A stretch of DNA of 41,770 bases, taken from contig CAKTKC010000026.1 in the NCBI GenBank assembly GCA_934569225.1, positions 1 to 41,770 on the forward strand. The letters are read 5' to 3'. A model generated the notes under the pieces. It was not told where the DNA came from, made no database searches, and saw only the letters and a list, made by a program, of their open reading frames with translations. The stretch comes from an uncultured Oscillospiraceae bacterium. GTDB lineage: Bacteria; Bacillota; Clostridia; Oscillospirales; Oscillospiraceae. The position numbers were made by a program, and so were the translations under genes. Each line of letters starts with the position of its first letter. The stretch's first letter is position 1. Below, piece by piece: positions 25,446 to 34,027 of the stretch.

Positions 25446-26128
25446 CGGCAGATCACCGTCTTCGTCAGCTCCGCCTCGCGCCGTTCCAACAGAGCAGCTC
25501 TTAAGAAACGGCTCTTCCTGTCCACCTGCGTAACGAGGAGCCCCTTCCCAGTGGCGCCATACACCGTGTCGCCCTCCCAGTCGCCGATCCTCGTGCGCTG
25601 GCGGATTTCCTCCGGCCACTTGGGGATGATACGATCCGGCTGGATGCTGTTATAGTTGGAATTCTTGGGTAAAATGCGCTTTCCACGGCGTCTCAGGTGC
25701 GTTTTTGTTTGGATCCCGGGGAACAGCTTCTCCCTGACATATCGGTAGATGGTGGAGACACAGAGCGGTTTCCTATCGGGAAACTCCAGGTGCCAGCGGC
25801 CTGCAATCGTCTCCGGCGACCAGTAACAGTTCAGGCCGGCAACGATGAAATCCCATGCTTCCGTGCCGGGGCGCAGCGCCGTACGGCGATGATCTCTGCG
25901 GCGCTGGATGGAGAGGGTCTGCGCCCGCCAGTGATTGTACCAATAGGGGTTATCCGGCTTCTTGTGCGGTTCCCACGTCGCTTTGTTTCGCTTGACCTCA
26001 CGGCTGACTGAGGATGGGCTGCGTTCCAGAATGGCCGCGATCTTTCTCAAACTGTGGCCTTCATGCAAAAGTTCTTGTAGATATTTCCGTTCTTCTAGTG
26101 TAAAATGTGTATAGGACAATACGCTCAC
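25445..26128 (-). pseudogene. IS30-family transposase, C-terminus lost
   Basis: About 228 residues of transposase remain: N-terminal LEERKYLQELLHEGHSLRKIAAILERSPSSVSREVKRN-type HTH (11-48), a zinc-like basic middle, and the start of the DDE domain with IGDWEGDTVYG (first Asp). The sequence should continue to the second Asp and the Glu, but after residue about 228 the frame runs into the adjacent phage gene and stops at 25364. GTG at 26128 or, with a better-spaced GAGGTG, TTG at 26119 is the start. Inactive as a transposase. Confidence 0.85.
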
Positions 26129-26213
26129 CTCTGTGTTGATGTTGTGTGGTAACTACATTCTACACCATGGTCTGCGTATTGTCTTCTTATTTTTGCGGGT
26201 GTTGCACTTCGGA
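25445..26213 (-). mobile_element. IS30-family element, one end deleted
   Basis: The 5' part of an IS30-type element. Its right side lies between the transposase start (near 26128) and the stop region of the truncated gene at 26214; its left side ends abruptly near 25445 inside the transposase. No matching left inverted repeat was found. The boundary positions are estimates from loss of homology. Confidence 0.75.
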
Positions 26214-26423
26214 TTATAACCTATCGCCCTCCTGATTTTCCCCGGTGGTATACAGCATTCCGGCTTTCAGCGCCATGCGCACGTAGCCGCAGATGTAGAC
26301 TGCCGCAGCCTCCTGACTGGGAAACGCACTTGCAAGGCCATGCTCCCCACCGTAATCATAGTAGCCGAAGGCGTGTCCGATGTCCTGGATGACGCTTTCG
26401 TCCAGTTCCGTTACCTTTTTCAT
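26214..26423 (-). pseudogene. Truncated gene at IS30 right end (possible acetyltransferase fragment)
   Basis: 69 residues from the ATG at 26423 (AAGGA upstream) to a stop at the edge of the IS30 element. The intact part has IGHAFGYYDYG and AVYICGYVRMALKAGMLYTT, which I associate with N-termini of a Clostridia GNAT-type family, without being sure. The stop codon appears to be supplied at the IS junction (GENQEGDRL, stop). It starts 20 bp after the alpha/beta hydrolase gene, so it was the third gene of that operon. A short but intact native gene cannot be excluded. Confidence 0.55.
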
Positions 26424-26442
26424 TCCGTTTTCCTTCTTTCGC

Positions 26443-27225
26443 TTATGTAAGCCGCGCCCTGAGATCAGGAAGCTCGGGCAGGACGTTCTTCTCGATGATC
26501 GAACGGAGCATGTCCGCGAAGCCCTGGGGGTTCTGAATCTGGTACTGCATGTGGTTGTCGCCCTCAAAAACCGGGAAATTTCCGCTGGGATAGGCTTTCA
26601 TGACCGCGTCCCTGTATTTGTAGTGGTCTTCCAAGCTGCCAAAGGAAAAGTATGTATTTCTTTGCAGCATCTCCGGCAGGGGCGGGAACGGCTTATCCTC
26701 CAGACTGTCCAGCAGCTGGCGGCGCAGATTACCATATGTCAGCGCCTTGCCCGCGTCGATGAAATAGGGCTTGATGGCGTCATCGTCGCACCACATGATC
26801 TTTTTCAGCGTCCCGCCCTTTGACCAGTACAGGCTCTTGATGGCAAGGTACAGAAACGGCGTCATGATCCGGCGCGTCCCCTTCCCGATCCGGGCAAACT
26901 GCCCGCCGTCAAAGAAAACATGCCCCACCGGCAGCTTCGTTTCCGTCAGAAACGCCATTGCCAGATCTGCGCCGATGGAGGAAGCCACAACCAACGCAAG
27001 GGCATCGACCCCTTGCTCACGCAGAAATTCGGTAATCTGCTGCACCTCGTCCGCCTTGCTTATGTACTTCTGCCCGGCGCAGTAGACGGTGGAGGTGGGG
27101 AGAATGCAGAAATATCTGTCCTGCAAATGCTCCGCCACCCGTTCGCTGCTCGCCCCGGTCACGCCCATCGCGTGGAAAAACAGCACGGCGGGATTCCGCC
27201 TGTCCCCCAGTGTTTCAAACAGCAT
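26443..27225 (-). CDS. Alpha/beta hydrolase fold protein
   Basis: 260 residues. The nucleophile elbow is VVASSIGAD (Ser83; Ala in place of the first Gly of GxSxG), after a FFHAMG oxyanion strand and before a C-terminal GDNHMQYQ that supplies the catalytic His. No signal peptide. Esterase/lipase-like or peptidase-like activity is likely but the substrate is unknown. It is 16 bp downstream of the membrane protein gene, in the same unit. Confidence 0.85.
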   Translation of the reverse strand: MLFETLGDRRNPAVLFFHAMGVTGASSERVAEHLQDRYFCILPTSTVYCAGQKYISKADEVQQITEFLREQGVDALALVVASSIGADLAMAFLTETKLPVGHVFFDGGQFARIGKGTRRIMTPFLYLAIKSLYWSKGGTLKKIMWCDDDAIKPYFIDAGKALTYGNLRRQLLDSLEDKPFPPLPEMLQRNTYFSFGSLEDHYKYRDAVMKAYPSGNFPVFEGDNHMQYQIQNPQGFADMLRSIIEKNVLPELPDLRARLT

Positions 27226-27241
27226 TCCTGTCGCCCCCGAT

Positions 27242-27733
27242 TCAGTGCAGGAACAGGGTCATGATACCTGCCAACGCCGCCGAAATGATGACCATGCCCA
27301 CCGTGCCAAACGTCCACTTTTTGCACTTGTCCTTCGCGGTGATGTAGGGCTTCAGATCTTCCGTATAGGGAATCGTCCAGGCCTTCGTATGTCCGACCCA
27401 GTAATCGTCAATGAGAAACCGGTCAATAAGATTCATCACGGACAGAATCACCAGCAGCTGCCAGAAGCCGGTCACAAAGCCCCGCGCGCCGTTTACCGCG
27501 TACACAAACACCAGCACGTAGGCAATATACCCCGGAATGCAGCACACCTTGAAGAGCATTTGATTGCGGCGAATTCGTTCATAGGTCGTCAGGCCGTGCT
27601 CCACGCACCGCTTCTGCACCTCCGGGCTGTAAAGATGCACCATCCCCACAGCGCCCTTGCGAATACCAAACAGGCAGACCAGCACCAGCAAAACCCCAAG
27701 GCCGACGCCCTCCAGCAAAACCTTCCAAATCAT
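27242..27733 (-). CDS. Integral membrane protein of unknown function
   Basis: 163 residues with about four hydrophobic helices (near 5-25, 62-84, 88-108 and 143-162) and a charged loop WVGHTKAWTIPYTEDLKPYI between helices 3 and 4. I do not recognise the family. The ATG at 27733 has AGGAGGT seven bases upstream. It is the first clearly real gene of the hydrolase operon and follows a structured leader. Confidence 0.8.
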   Translation of the reverse strand: MIWKVLLEGVGLGVLLVLVCLFGIRKGAVGMVHLYSPEVQKRCVEHGLTTYERIRRNQMLFKVCCIPGYIAYVLVFVYAVNGARGFVTGFWQLLVILSVMNLIDRFLIDDYWVGHTKAWTIPYTEDLKPYITAKDKCKKWTFGTVGMVIISAALAGIMTLFLH

Positions 27734-27745
27734 GTCATTTACCTC

Positions 27746-27946
27746 CTACTTTTTTAACACGTCAACGATTTTTGTGAAATCTTCCTTTGCTTCCTTACCG
27801 CAAGGCGGGCAATCTCGCCTGCAAGCCTTCCGCTCCGGAGTTTTCCCTCCCTCCAAGCTCAAATGCATCAAGTTAGGATATGCTAACCACCATCCCTTAA
27901 AAAAGCCGCCCCGGGGCAGCTTTCTCATATGGTCACGTTTGTTCAC
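27746..27946 (-). CDS. Doubtful 66-codon leader ORF
   Basis: GTG at 27946 (or ATG at 27928) to a TAG that overlaps the AGGAGG of the next gene. It is basic, with a Trp-Trp pair and CRRDCPPCG. The first start coincides with the expected transcript 5' end and has no SD, and a terminator hairpin lies over codons 8-16. It could be a leader peptide whose translation opens the hairpin, or simply non-coding. The rest of the 27734-28145 stretch contains only the promoter, this leader and the terminator of the following unit. Confidence 0.3.
   Translation of the reverse strand: MNKRDHMRKLPRGGFFKGWWLAYPNLMHLSLEGGKTPERKACRRDCPPCGKEAKEDFTKIVDVLKK
27899..27923 (-). terminator. Terminator-like hairpin right after promoter
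   Basis: On the minus strand AAAGCTGCC, loop CCGG, GGCGGCTTT plus further T, about 25 nt after the predicted transcript start. Confidence 0.65.
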
Positions 27947-27954
27947 TTGCTCAT

Positions 27955-27983
27955 ATCATAGCACGGGGTTCTTTATTTTTCAA
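27955..27983 (-). promoter_or_regulatory. Sigma-A promoter for membrane protein/hydrolase operon
   Basis: TTGAAA (27978-27983), 17-bp spacer, TATGAT (27955-27960). Confidence 0.8.
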
Positions 27984-28067
27984 TAGGAAGTCCACGTTTT
28001 CAGAAAGAAAATAAACTTATTTTACGATTCTCTGTGTTTTGAAATCCGGTTAAAATCTCCGTAAAGC

Positions 28068-28110
28068 AGAAGCAGACGGCATGAAAAGTCATCATGCCGC
28101 CTGCCTTTTC
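28068..28110 (-). terminator. Terminator of ECF module 1
   Basis: Stem GCAGACGGCATGA (28072-28084) / TCATGCCGCCTGC (28092-28104), one wobble, followed on the minus strand by TTCTGCTTT. Confidence 0.75.
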
Positions 28111-28145
28111 TTTATGCCTGCTTATAAAAGAAAAGTCTTCTTTTC

Positions 28146-29195
28146 TCAGGGAAAATCAACATACGCCACATCATCCGCAGAAATGGGGCGGTCAAACAGA
28201 TATATGCATTCTTCATAGCCGCCCCGGTTTATGGACATGCGAAAGTGCGCTTCCACTCTGGTTCCATCCTTCATGACAAGATATATCGGCTTTAGCTGAA
28301 CGCCCTCCCAGAAGCCCGTCAGCGGCTTTTTGTAGCACACTGTCGCCGTGAGTGCCCGCAATTCAAAGGAAGTGACCTTTACTTTGAGCGGAAATTTGTT
28401 ATTCCCCAGACTTCTTACCGCAGAGCAGCGGACAGGCTTGTCCAAAAGCTCCACAGTTTTCGTCACCAGAAGATCGTCCGAGAACGTAACCTTAAATTCC
28501 CACGTACCTTCGCAAATCGTTTCGTACTCCCCCGCCCCGTTCTCTGCCTGAATATCATGGAAGGTGATCGTCCACACTGTCCCATCCGTCATGGAAAAAT
28601 CGGAATCTTCCGACGGCTGCAAAACCCATTCCAGCAGTTCACTTATGGAGCCGTCATTGGGGTCATCATCGGCAAGCGGTTCACCGCTGTACATTTCCAG
28701 CGCCGTATTCCCGTCATTTGCACGGGGAATGTGCATATCCGTCGTATAATGCAGCTCGTAATTGTCCGCATTCAGAGCGATTCCTTCTGGGGCATCCACC
28801 CGGTATCTTATAAACATGCGATAACCGTCGCTGATGCCGAATTCCAATGTGATCGTATAGCCGTTGCAAGTGACGCTCTGGTCGATTCTGACCAGTCCGC
28901 GCTCCAGAATTTCCTGTTGGTTGTCGGTCAGAACATCCGTTCCCCCGGTGGGCTGTTCCCCGGAAAAGAATTTGGGAAACCATGCGTTGTCAGACCAGTC
29001 GGATTCCGAAATAACGTAAACCACCGCGCACCCCACCAGCAGCAGCGCCAGGGCGATCACCGCCGCGATCAGCACGGGGCGCTTCCATGATTTTCTGTGC
29101 GTCACGGCGCGGGGCACGGTTTGTAGCTGCTCCGCCCCTGACAGATTCCCGGCGCTGATATAGCCCAATGCTTTGAATAATTCAAAATTCGTCAT
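28146..29195 (-). CDS. DUF4179-like membrane protein, putative anti-sigma factor (module 1)
   Basis: 349 residues: a cytosolic N-terminus of about 40 residues, one membrane helix (about 41-62, ending in LLLVGCAVVYV), then a mainly beta extracytoplasmic domain. This architecture, encoded directly after an ECF sigma gene, matches the DUF4179-type presumed anti-sigma/sensor proteins of Clostridia. The ATG at 29195 overlaps the sigma stop (ATGA) with AAAGGAGG upstream, so sigma and partner are translated together. The membrane helix is nearly the same as in the two large proteins of module 2. What it senses is unknown. Confidence 0.85.
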   Translation of the reverse strand: MTNFELFKALGYISAGNLSGAEQLQTVPRAVTHRKSWKRPVLIAAVIALALLLVGCAVVYVISESDWSDNAWFPKFFSGEQPTGGTDVLTDNQQEILERGLVRIDQSVTCNGYTITLEFGISDGYRMFIRYRVDAPEGIALNADNYELHYTTDMHIPRANDGNTALEMYSGEPLADDDPNDGSISELLEWVLQPSEDSDFSMTDGTVWTITFHDIQAENGAGEYETICEGTWEFKVTFSDDLLVTKTVELLDKPVRCSAVRSLGNNKFPLKVKVTSFELRALTATVCYKKPLTGFWEGVQLKPIYLVMKDGTRVEAHFRMSINRGGYEECIYLFDRPISADDVAYVDFP

Positions 29196-29749
29196 CTGAG
29201 TTCCTCCTTTTCCAGCTGTGCGGAGAGCTTGCCGCGCGTCCGGTGCAGCATGGACTTGATCTTGCCGACGGAAAAACCGGTTTTCTCCGATATTTCGTCC
29301 AGAAAATTCACATACCAGTACCGGCAGAGGAAAACCGACCGCTCCTCTTCGGACAGCGACGCGAGAAACCGGTTCAGGAAGGCGATCACCTCTTTCCGCA
29401 TGATCGTATCCTCCACGCTGGGCTGACCGGAAACGCACTCGGTCAGCTCGTCCAGCGCAACCGCCGTTTCCCCGCCGCCCCGCTTTTTCGCGTTGGCGGT
29501 GCGCCAGCGGTCGATGGAAATGTTTCGGGTCAGCTTGCCGAGAAACGTCGCCAGTCGTGCCGGTTTCCGCGGGGGAATGCTGTTCCACGCGGACAAATAT
29601 GTATCGCTGACGCTTTCCTCGGAATCCTGCCGGTCTGCAAGAATACCAAAGGCGATTTTGTAGCAATAAGCGCCGTATTTCCGGTCTGTTTCCTGAATTG
29701 CTGTCTCCGATCTGGCAAAGTAAAGCTCCAGAATCTGGGAATCCTCCAT
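29192..29749 (-). CDS. ECF-type RNA polymerase sigma factor (module 1)
   Basis: 185 residues. Region 2 is recognisable in YKIAFGILADRQDSEESVSDTYLSAWN (about 30-56), and region 4 in LSEEERSVFLCRYWY...ISEKTGFSVGKIKSMLHRTRGKL (about 136-178). It should direct RNA polymerase to a small set of promoters under control of the membrane protein encoded downstream. The ATG at 29749 follows AAAGGATGG. The promoter upstream has ECF character, suggesting autoregulation. Confidence 0.92.
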   Translation of the reverse strand: MEDSQILELYFARSETAIQETDRKYGAYCYKIAFGILADRQDSEESVSDTYLSAWNSIPPRKPARLATFLGKLTRNISIDRWRTANAKKRGGGETAVALDELTECVSGQPSVEDTIMRKEVIAFLNRFLASLSEEERSVFLCRYWYVNFLDEISEKTGFSVGKIKSMLHRTRGKLSAQLEKEELR

Positions 29750-29768
29750 TGGTCATCCATCCTTTCTG

Positions 29769-29782
29769 TGTAGGTCCCTACA
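29769..29782. promoter_or_regulatory. 14-bp palindrome in the sigma-1 leader
   Basis: TGTAGG, TC, CCTACA: a perfect 6-bp dyad between the ECF-like promoter and the sigma start; a possible operator or small hairpin. Confidence 0.4.
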
Positions 29783-29788
29783 TCTATA

Positions 29789-29815
29789 TACACGGAAATC
29801 CGCCTGAAAGGTTCC
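29789..29815 (-). promoter_or_regulatory. Putative ECF-type autoregulatory promoter
   Basis: GGAACC (29810-29815), 15 bp, CGTGTA (29789-29794). The GGAAC/CGT pattern with this spacing is typical of ECF promoters and differs from the sigma-A promoters elsewhere in the window. Confidence 0.6.
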
Positions 29816-29865
29816 ATATTTTTCAAAAATATTTTACCATTGCCCAGCGGTCGTTTCAAGACGGC

Positions 29866-29899
29866 AAAAGAGCTGACTGTTTGCCAGTCAGCTCTTTTT
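29866..29899 (-). terminator. Terminator of ECF module 2
   Basis: A 14-bp perfect stem AAAAGAGCTGACTG (29866-29879) / CAGTCAGCTCTTTT (29885-29898), usable on either strand, directly after the last module 2 gene. Confidence 0.93.
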
Positions 29900-29902
29900 G
29901 CG

Positions 29903-31924
29903 TCACCGCAGGGGGTATTCCGTGAAGGATTTCATGGTCAGGTCAATATGCTCATACGAATTGATGATCTCCCAGGCCTGGTCTTCCCGTATGGTTTTTC
30001 CATCCTGTCCGGCCAGCGCGTGACCCCAATACAGGGTGTACGGGTCACGGACGACTTTTTCAATGAACTCGGCCTCTTCCGCGCCGCAGCGGTAGAAACC
30101 ATAATACCGGTCTTCCTTATCCTCACGTATTCCACACTCCTCCAGAATATTTCCCTCGCAGATGTAGGAGATGTCGTCCGCATAATTCTTCAGCTCTCCG
30201 TCCAGAATTGTGAAAATCCGCATGTCCGTACTGTCCGGCTCTTTTGTGATCAATTCCTGAACCCCGTCCCCGTTCAAGTCCATGAGGACGTATGTAAAAT
30301 CTCCCCCATTGCTGTACCGATCCAGAACATTCGCAATATACGCCGCGTAGGGGTCGGAGTAGGCAACATAGGTATAGGGCTGACCAAATTTCACCAGCGG
30401 CAGCCACTGTATTTCCTCCTGTGGATGGGCGTCCATGATGCTTCTGGCTTCCGCTTCCGAAATGGGCTGTGTGTTTTCGGTGCCGCCGTCCAGACTTCTG
30501 TACCATTTGTCCGTCTTCGTATCGTAGACAACACCGGTCAGGAATTCCGCGCTTTCCGGATTCGCCTGATAGCAATTGTACTGGAACATCTGGAAAATAT
30601 CCAGACTCGTATACACCTCAAAAACGCCTTTTTCGCATGGTACAAACTTCCCCGCTATCAGGACGGCTTCGTTCAAATTGAAATAGCGGTAAGATTCCCC
30701 GTCCTTCATGGAGAGAATGTCCCAGCCGTTGATGATCAGCTCGTCAACGCCGTCCCCGTTCAGGTCATACAGAATGTAGGAAAGGGATTCCGGCGTATGC
30801 GCCTTTTCCAGACGATAGTTCACAAACGCCTGATAGCCTAAGGTGTATTTTTCCTCGTGCTCGGCACGTTCAGCCGCCCTTTCCGCTTCGTAGGCGGCCT
30901 TTGCGTCCGCCTTGTATTTCTCCACCTGTTCCATGGTCGTGGGGTGGGGCTGGATGGACAGGTCAAACAGCTCCGCAAGCTGCTCCAGCGCCGCCCGGGT
31001 CATCGGAACCTCCTTGCCGTCCACCAGTATTTGGGAATCCAGATCGATCGTGATGAACGCATCCGGCAAGTCCGCGAAGATTTCGGCGGTGTCCTCGTTC
31101 AGCACCAGCAAAACCGTTTTCCCGTCCCGGCGGGTATAGTCCCACTGGTCATAGTCCTTGAATTCCAGCATGGCGCCGGTGCTGGGGTCAAAATAATCTT
31201 TCAGCGAATACCGGACGGACGCCTCGCCGTTTTCCCATTGCCAGTCTCCAAAATCCCCGGTGATGCGCAACCCCAAGTGGAAGGTTCCCTCCAGATGGAA
31301 GCTGCCGTCCTCGTATTCCACCTGAACATTGGGTTCATCGTAGGTTAGCCCGGTCAGGCCGAGAGAATTGAGCGGAACACTGCCTTCATACCGATCCAGT
31401 TGAATGATGGTGGACAGCAGCTTCAAATCGTATTTTTCCACGATTTCGTTCAGTTTGTCCACCATTTCCGGGCTGTAGCAGTCGTAGGTGAAGTAATAGT
31501 TTTCCGGGATGTCCCATGGATGACCGGATTTCATGGCCAAATCCGACTCGATCATGACCGTCGAATCCTGATCGTATGCGTTCTTGAAGGCTATCCATTC
31601 TTTGAGCGCTTCCATATTGGTTCCCTGCCGGGAAAGCAATGTGATCGGCTCATGGCTCGCCATGGGAATGGCTTCGCCATTCTCGTCATACTCCGTGGGA
31701 ATATAGAAGCTGTACTCCCCCACTTTCAGGCTCTGCATTCTGAGAACGTAAACCACCGCACAACCCACCAGCAGCAGCGCAAGGGCGATCACCGCCGCGA
31801 TCAGCCACAGTTTTCGTTTAGGCAGAGCGCGAACCTCCCGCTGCCCCTGCCGGAATTCCCCGGCACTGACAACGAATTTGTCCCGCACGTTGTTGAGTCC
31901 CGTCATCAAGTCCATTGCATTCAT
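29903..31924 (-). CDS. Giant membrane regulator paralogue B (putative anti-sigma/sensor)
   Basis: 673 residues: a 40-residue cytosolic N-terminus, one membrane helix (about 41-62) and a very large outer domain. The first 64 residues are 59/64 identical to the neighbour encoded upstream, while the outer domain is only distantly similar. Calcium-loop-like DLNGDGVDEL (near residue 386) and DLNGDGVQEL (near 547) occur. An Ala/Glu-rich helical stretch (about 335-360) separates two outer subdomains. The ATG at 31924 follows GAGGAGGG. Last gene of module 2, with a strong terminator. Whether it binds sigma is inference from position and N-terminal identity. Confidence 0.82.
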   Translation of the reverse strand: MNAMDLMTGLNNVRDKFVVSAGEFRQGQREVRALPKRKLWLIAAVIALALLLVGCAVVYVLRMQSLKVGEYSFYIPTEYDENGEAIPMASHEPITLLSRQGTNMEALKEWIAFKNAYDQDSTVMIESDLAMKSGHPWDIPENYYFTYDCYSPEMVDKLNEIVEKYDLKLLSTIIQLDRYEGSVPLNSLGLTGLTYDEPNVQVEYEDGSFHLEGTFHLGLRITGDFGDWQWENGEASVRYSLKDYFDPSTGAMLEFKDYDQWDYTRRDGKTVLLVLNEDTAEIFADLPDAFITIDLDSQILVDGKEVPMTRAALEQLAELFDLSIQPHPTTMEQVEKYKADAKAAYEAERAAERAEHEEKYTLGYQAFVNYRLEKAHTPESLSYILYDLNGDGVDELIINGWDILSMKDGESYRYFNLNEAVLIAGKFVPCEKGVFEVYTSLDIFQMFQYNCYQANPESAEFLTGVVYDTKTDKWYRSLDGGTENTQPISEAEARSIMDAHPQEEIQWLPLVKFGQPYTYVAYSDPYAAYIANVLDRYSNGGDFTYVLMDLNGDGVQELITKEPDSTDMRIFTILDGELKNYADDISYICEGNILEECGIREDKEDRYYGFYRCGAEEAEFIEKVVRDPYTLYWGHALAGQDGKTIREDQAWEIINSYEHIDLTMKSFTEYPLR

Positions 31925-31948
31925 ACGTATCCCTCCTCGCTGAGCCGC

Positions 31949-34027
31949 TTATGGGAGCGGATACGTCGAAAGCGGGTGCATCTCCAATTCCATTGGCATG
32001 TACTTCGCCTGAACGGCTTCGTACTGCTCCTGAGAAATGGGCTGCAAAGAATCGTCCTGGGCGTCCGCGCTGTAGGACCACGGATTTTCCGGACTTACGC
32101 CCTTGTCATAGCGCAGATAGTCCACTAATACGGCGTTTCCGTTCTGCACTTTGTAGTAGCTGGTGGCACTGTTGCCGTCCAGATATCTTTGAGTGTGGGC
32201 AATGTAATTTCCCTTGCAGATGGTGACATCTACGCCGCATTCCAGAATCTTTACCTTTCCGCCTTTGATGGTCAGCACGCCCCTCCATTTGCCATCAGTC
32301 AGATACATTTCTTCCTGTCCGTCACCGTCCAGGTCAATGCTGCTGTAGCTCCAGAGATCCCGCAAGTGAAAGCTGTCAAACAGGTCGGCAAAGCTAACAT
32401 GAACAGTGTCCTGCCCGCCGATGCCGCTGGGAGAAGTGTCGGCGAAGGGATACTCGGTAACGGGCGTCAGCGTCACGGGGACGCGGGGATGGGACTGAAC
32501 GATTTTGTTGAATTCTTCCTCCGTAATGGGAACGGCTTTGGATACGTCCACATTCGGGTACATCAGCCAGGAATTTCCTCTGAAATATTCACTGTTGTTG
32601 GTATAGTAAACGACGCCCACATCCCAGACATAGGTTCCGTTTTCAACCTTCGCAAAATGATAGGCCATTGAGCCATCGGTGCAGGCAAATACATAGGCCA
32701 GAACATTGTTCTCACAGAGATACATATAGGATGGATTGGCGCCAATTCCGTAGCCGATTCCGGAAACATAGCTGCTGGATTCACCAACCATGGACGGATA
32801 GGCAATGGTCGGCGGCATAATGTACTGGGTGCCGCCGTCCCGTTTGTTGAAGGCTGCGATGATATACCCGTTTTCGCCCACAAGCAGTTCCTCCACGCCG
32901 TCTCCATCCAGATCCATCACGCAGAAGCCCAGCTGAGCGGGATGAGTAATGAACTCCATCCGGGATTTGATCCGGGCATCGTAGCCCAGATCCACGTAGG
33001 CGCGGCTGCGCTTGTCAAAATCCTCTGCCTGCTGTTTATCCGCGTCTTCCCTTCGCACCTCCGCTTCCGCCAGAGATTCTTCCGTTACTCTCTGGGGCTG
33101 CACGGTGAAGTCGAAGGCTTCGGCAAAGGCTTCCAACGCGGCTTTCGTCCAGTCATGGTCATATTCCAGCGCGGAGAAGGTCAGTACATAGTCCCCCCTG
33201 TCCGCGATCATAAAGGCAGGCTGGTTGAGGTTGTTCCGCTGCTCCAGAACGATCAGCACATCCACGCCGTCAGAGGTGGTGTATGTCCATTCTTCATAGC
33301 TTCCCTCCGGGCCGATGGAGGCATAAATCTCGCTGAAGCTGTCCTTCCGGGCGCAGGAGAAGGTAACGATCTCCTCATACGGCCAGACGGAATCCTGACC
33401 TGTCAGGGTCATGCGCCCCTCCACGGTAAAGGAGCCGTCCGCATAATACCGCATTCCGCCGAAATTGGTTTTCGCCTGAACGCCGGGGCGGAGTATGCCC
33501 TGAATCCCCAGCGCCTTGCAGGCCGCCGCTTCATCCGGGTCAACGTACATTTTCCCCAGCAGGTTCAGATGGTACTTGGCGCAGATTTCGTCCAACTTGT
33601 CCTTCATTTCCCGGGTATACAGGTTGTAGGCGTAGTAATCGTCCCCGAAATCCTCGGAAAAGGCTTCTTCGGAATGGTAAATGGCCATATCCGTGTCGTA
33701 GGTTTGCAGCCATTCGTACCACTCCTTGGTGGCCTGATAGCCCGGCGTCCCCTTCACCCCTTGCAGGGACAGCAGGGTTCTGTTCCGGACGCCGCCTTCA
33801 AAAGCCTCCTGCGTCTCCTGTCCGAAGGCCATATCCTGGAGCCGCAGCACATACGCGACCGCACACCCCACCAACAGCAGCGCAAGGGCGATCACCGCCG
33901 CAATGGGCCATAGCCTGCGCTTGGGCAGAGCGTGAACCTCCCGCTGCCCCTGTCGGAACTCCCCGGCGCTGACGACGAATTTGTCCCGCACGTTGTTCAG
34001 CCCGGTCATCAAGTCCATTGCATTCAT
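31949..34027 (-). CDS. Giant membrane regulator paralogue A (putative anti-sigma/sensor)
   Basis: 692 residues with the same plan as its downstream paralogue: cytosolic tail, membrane helix (41-61), outer domain with two calcium-loop-like DLDGDG motifs (near residues 370 and 562). A shared submotif of the form YxxEMxDKLxEIxxKYxLxLL in both ectodomains shows common descent. The ATG at 34027 overlaps the sigma stop as ATGA, with GAGGAGGG in the end of the sigma gene. Direct coupling to sigma makes this the likeliest cognate anti-sigma factor. Confidence 0.84.
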   Translation of the reverse strand: MNAMDLMTGLNNVRDKFVVSAGEFRQGQREVHALPKRRLWPIAAVIALALLLVGCAVAYVLRLQDMAFGQETQEAFEGGVRNRTLLSLQGVKGTPGYQATKEWYEWLQTYDTDMAIYHSEEAFSEDFGDDYYAYNLYTREMKDKLDEICAKYHLNLLGKMYVDPDEAAACKALGIQGILRPGVQAKTNFGGMRYYADGSFTVEGRMTLTGQDSVWPYEEIVTFSCARKDSFSEIYASIGPEGSYEEWTYTTSDGVDVLIVLEQRNNLNQPAFMIADRGDYVLTFSALEYDHDWTKAALEAFAEAFDFTVQPQRVTEESLAEAEVRREDADKQQAEDFDKRSRAYVDLGYDARIKSRMEFITHPAQLGFCVMDLDGDGVEELLVGENGYIIAAFNKRDGGTQYIMPPTIAYPSMVGESSSYVSGIGYGIGANPSYMYLCENNVLAYVFACTDGSMAYHFAKVENGTYVWDVGVVYYTNNSEYFRGNSWLMYPNVDVSKAVPITEEEFNKIVQSHPRVPVTLTPVTEYPFADTSPSGIGGQDTVHVSFADLFDSFHLRDLWSYSSIDLDGDGQEEMYLTDGKWRGVLTIKGGKVKILECGVDVTICKGNYIAHTQRYLDGNSATSYYKVQNGNAVLVDYLRYDKGVSPENPWSYSADAQDDSLQPISQEQYEAVQAKYMPMELEMHPLSTYPLP

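Noticed and set aside
28146..29756. 536-codon version of the DUF4179-like gene
   Set aside because: The extra N-terminus is the wrong frame of the sigma gene; the ATG at 29195 has a strong SD.
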